Made by a program: the position numbers and the translations under genes | DNA from: CAVOAK01 sp965217615 | Lineage (GTDB): Bacteria > Pseudomonadota > Alphaproteobacteria > UBA8366 > CAVOAK01 | Assembly (NCBI GenBank): GCA_965217615.1 | Contig: CBDCIT010000014.1 | Location: forward strand, 62,001-126,000 | Direction: 5' to 3' | DNA length: 64,000 nt | In this document: piece by piece, positions 63,856 to 64,000 of the stretch | Numbering within the stretch: the first letter of the stretch is position 1 | How the letters are laid out: every line of letters starts with the position of its first letter | The notes under the pieces: generated by a model | What the model was told of the DNA's origin: nothing | The model's input: only the letters and a program-made list of their open reading frames with translations | Database searches by the model: none

Positions 63856-64000
63856 GATCCTGCCCGTATTCCCCTGCCTGTATCCCTAAATGCAACCGCT
63901 ACAAATACTTGCGCCGTGGGTATGGGTTGATTTCGTCACGATTCGCCGGCCCGCTGTCACGGGGGCGAAATCTTCCGTTCGCATCCATAGATGGACGATT

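Noticed and set aside
1..64000. CRISPR arrays, phage genes, toxin-antitoxin pairs and restriction systems
   Set aside because: No regularly spaced repeats and no matching protein motifs were seen on either strand.

Overview
The window is 64 kb of a GC-rich alphaproteobacterial chromosome, most like Rhodospirillales. The evidence is the gene order mnmE-mnmG-rsmG-parA-parB followed by convergent holA-lptE-leuS, two parS sites beside parAB, a Gram-negative porin and lipoproteins, and the lolA/ftsK and ubiH/Trm112/LON/thioredoxin blocks. Genus cannot be told from the sequence alone. No rRNA, tRNA or CRISPR array was found.

Layout. (1) 0-16.8 kb is core chromosome: quinone reductase (cut by the window edge), ogt, a DUF255 protein, the tRNA-modification and chromosome-partition block mnmE-mnmG-rsmG-parAB with two parS sites, then holA, lptE, leuS, a DUF3576 lipoprotein, a porin whose frame is broken near the end, and a JmjC/cupin protein. 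(2) 16.9-32.5 kb is an insertion-sequence zone. It holds five elements of five families whose ends and target duplications can be read directly: a 4.1 kb IS1595-family element with passenger genes (16949-21023), an ISNCY/IS1202-like element nested inside its transposase gene (17957-19304), an IS1380 element inside a methyltransferase gene (23654-25296), an IS66-like element (28195-29842) and an IS21 element (29944-32463). Between them survive a TPR-sulfotransferase, a YggS protein, an L,D-transpeptidase and a frameshifted protein of unknown function. (3) 32.6-36.4 kb holds an OmpR-type regulator, an MFS transporter, and a coupled metallo-hydrolase/methyltransferase pair. (4) 36.5-53.7 kb is the most unusual part. 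A tightly packed leftward series of 11 genes (49214 down to 36488) encodes four glycosyltransferases, a histidine phosphatase, a polysaccharide deacetylase-like protein, a small membrane protein and a complete Opp/Yej-type peptide importer. Divergent from it are an 888-residue ABC protein with a strongly modified and internally repeated nucleotide-binding domain, a stand-alone cyclic-nucleotide-binding protein and two tandem small methyltransferases. (5) 53.7-64 kb returns to housekeeping genes: xthA, a PuuD-like amidotransferase, lolA, ftsK, a DapC-like aminotransferase, a Ubi hydroxylase, DUF971, Trm112, LON-domain and thioredoxin-TPR proteins.

The best candidate for an undescribed system is block 4: a glycan-making operon joined to a peptide importer and facing a divergent operon of an odd ABC protein plus a ligand-sensing protein. 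I infer synthesis and export of a surface or secreted glycoconjugate with nucleotide control. Gene functions there rest on domain recognition only.

A caution: several genes (porin, the 27 kb hypothetical gene, the IS1595 and IS66 transposases, istB) carry small frame changes. Some are probably real decay of mobile DNA, but the single-base breaks in the porin and the 27 kb gene could also be assembly errors.
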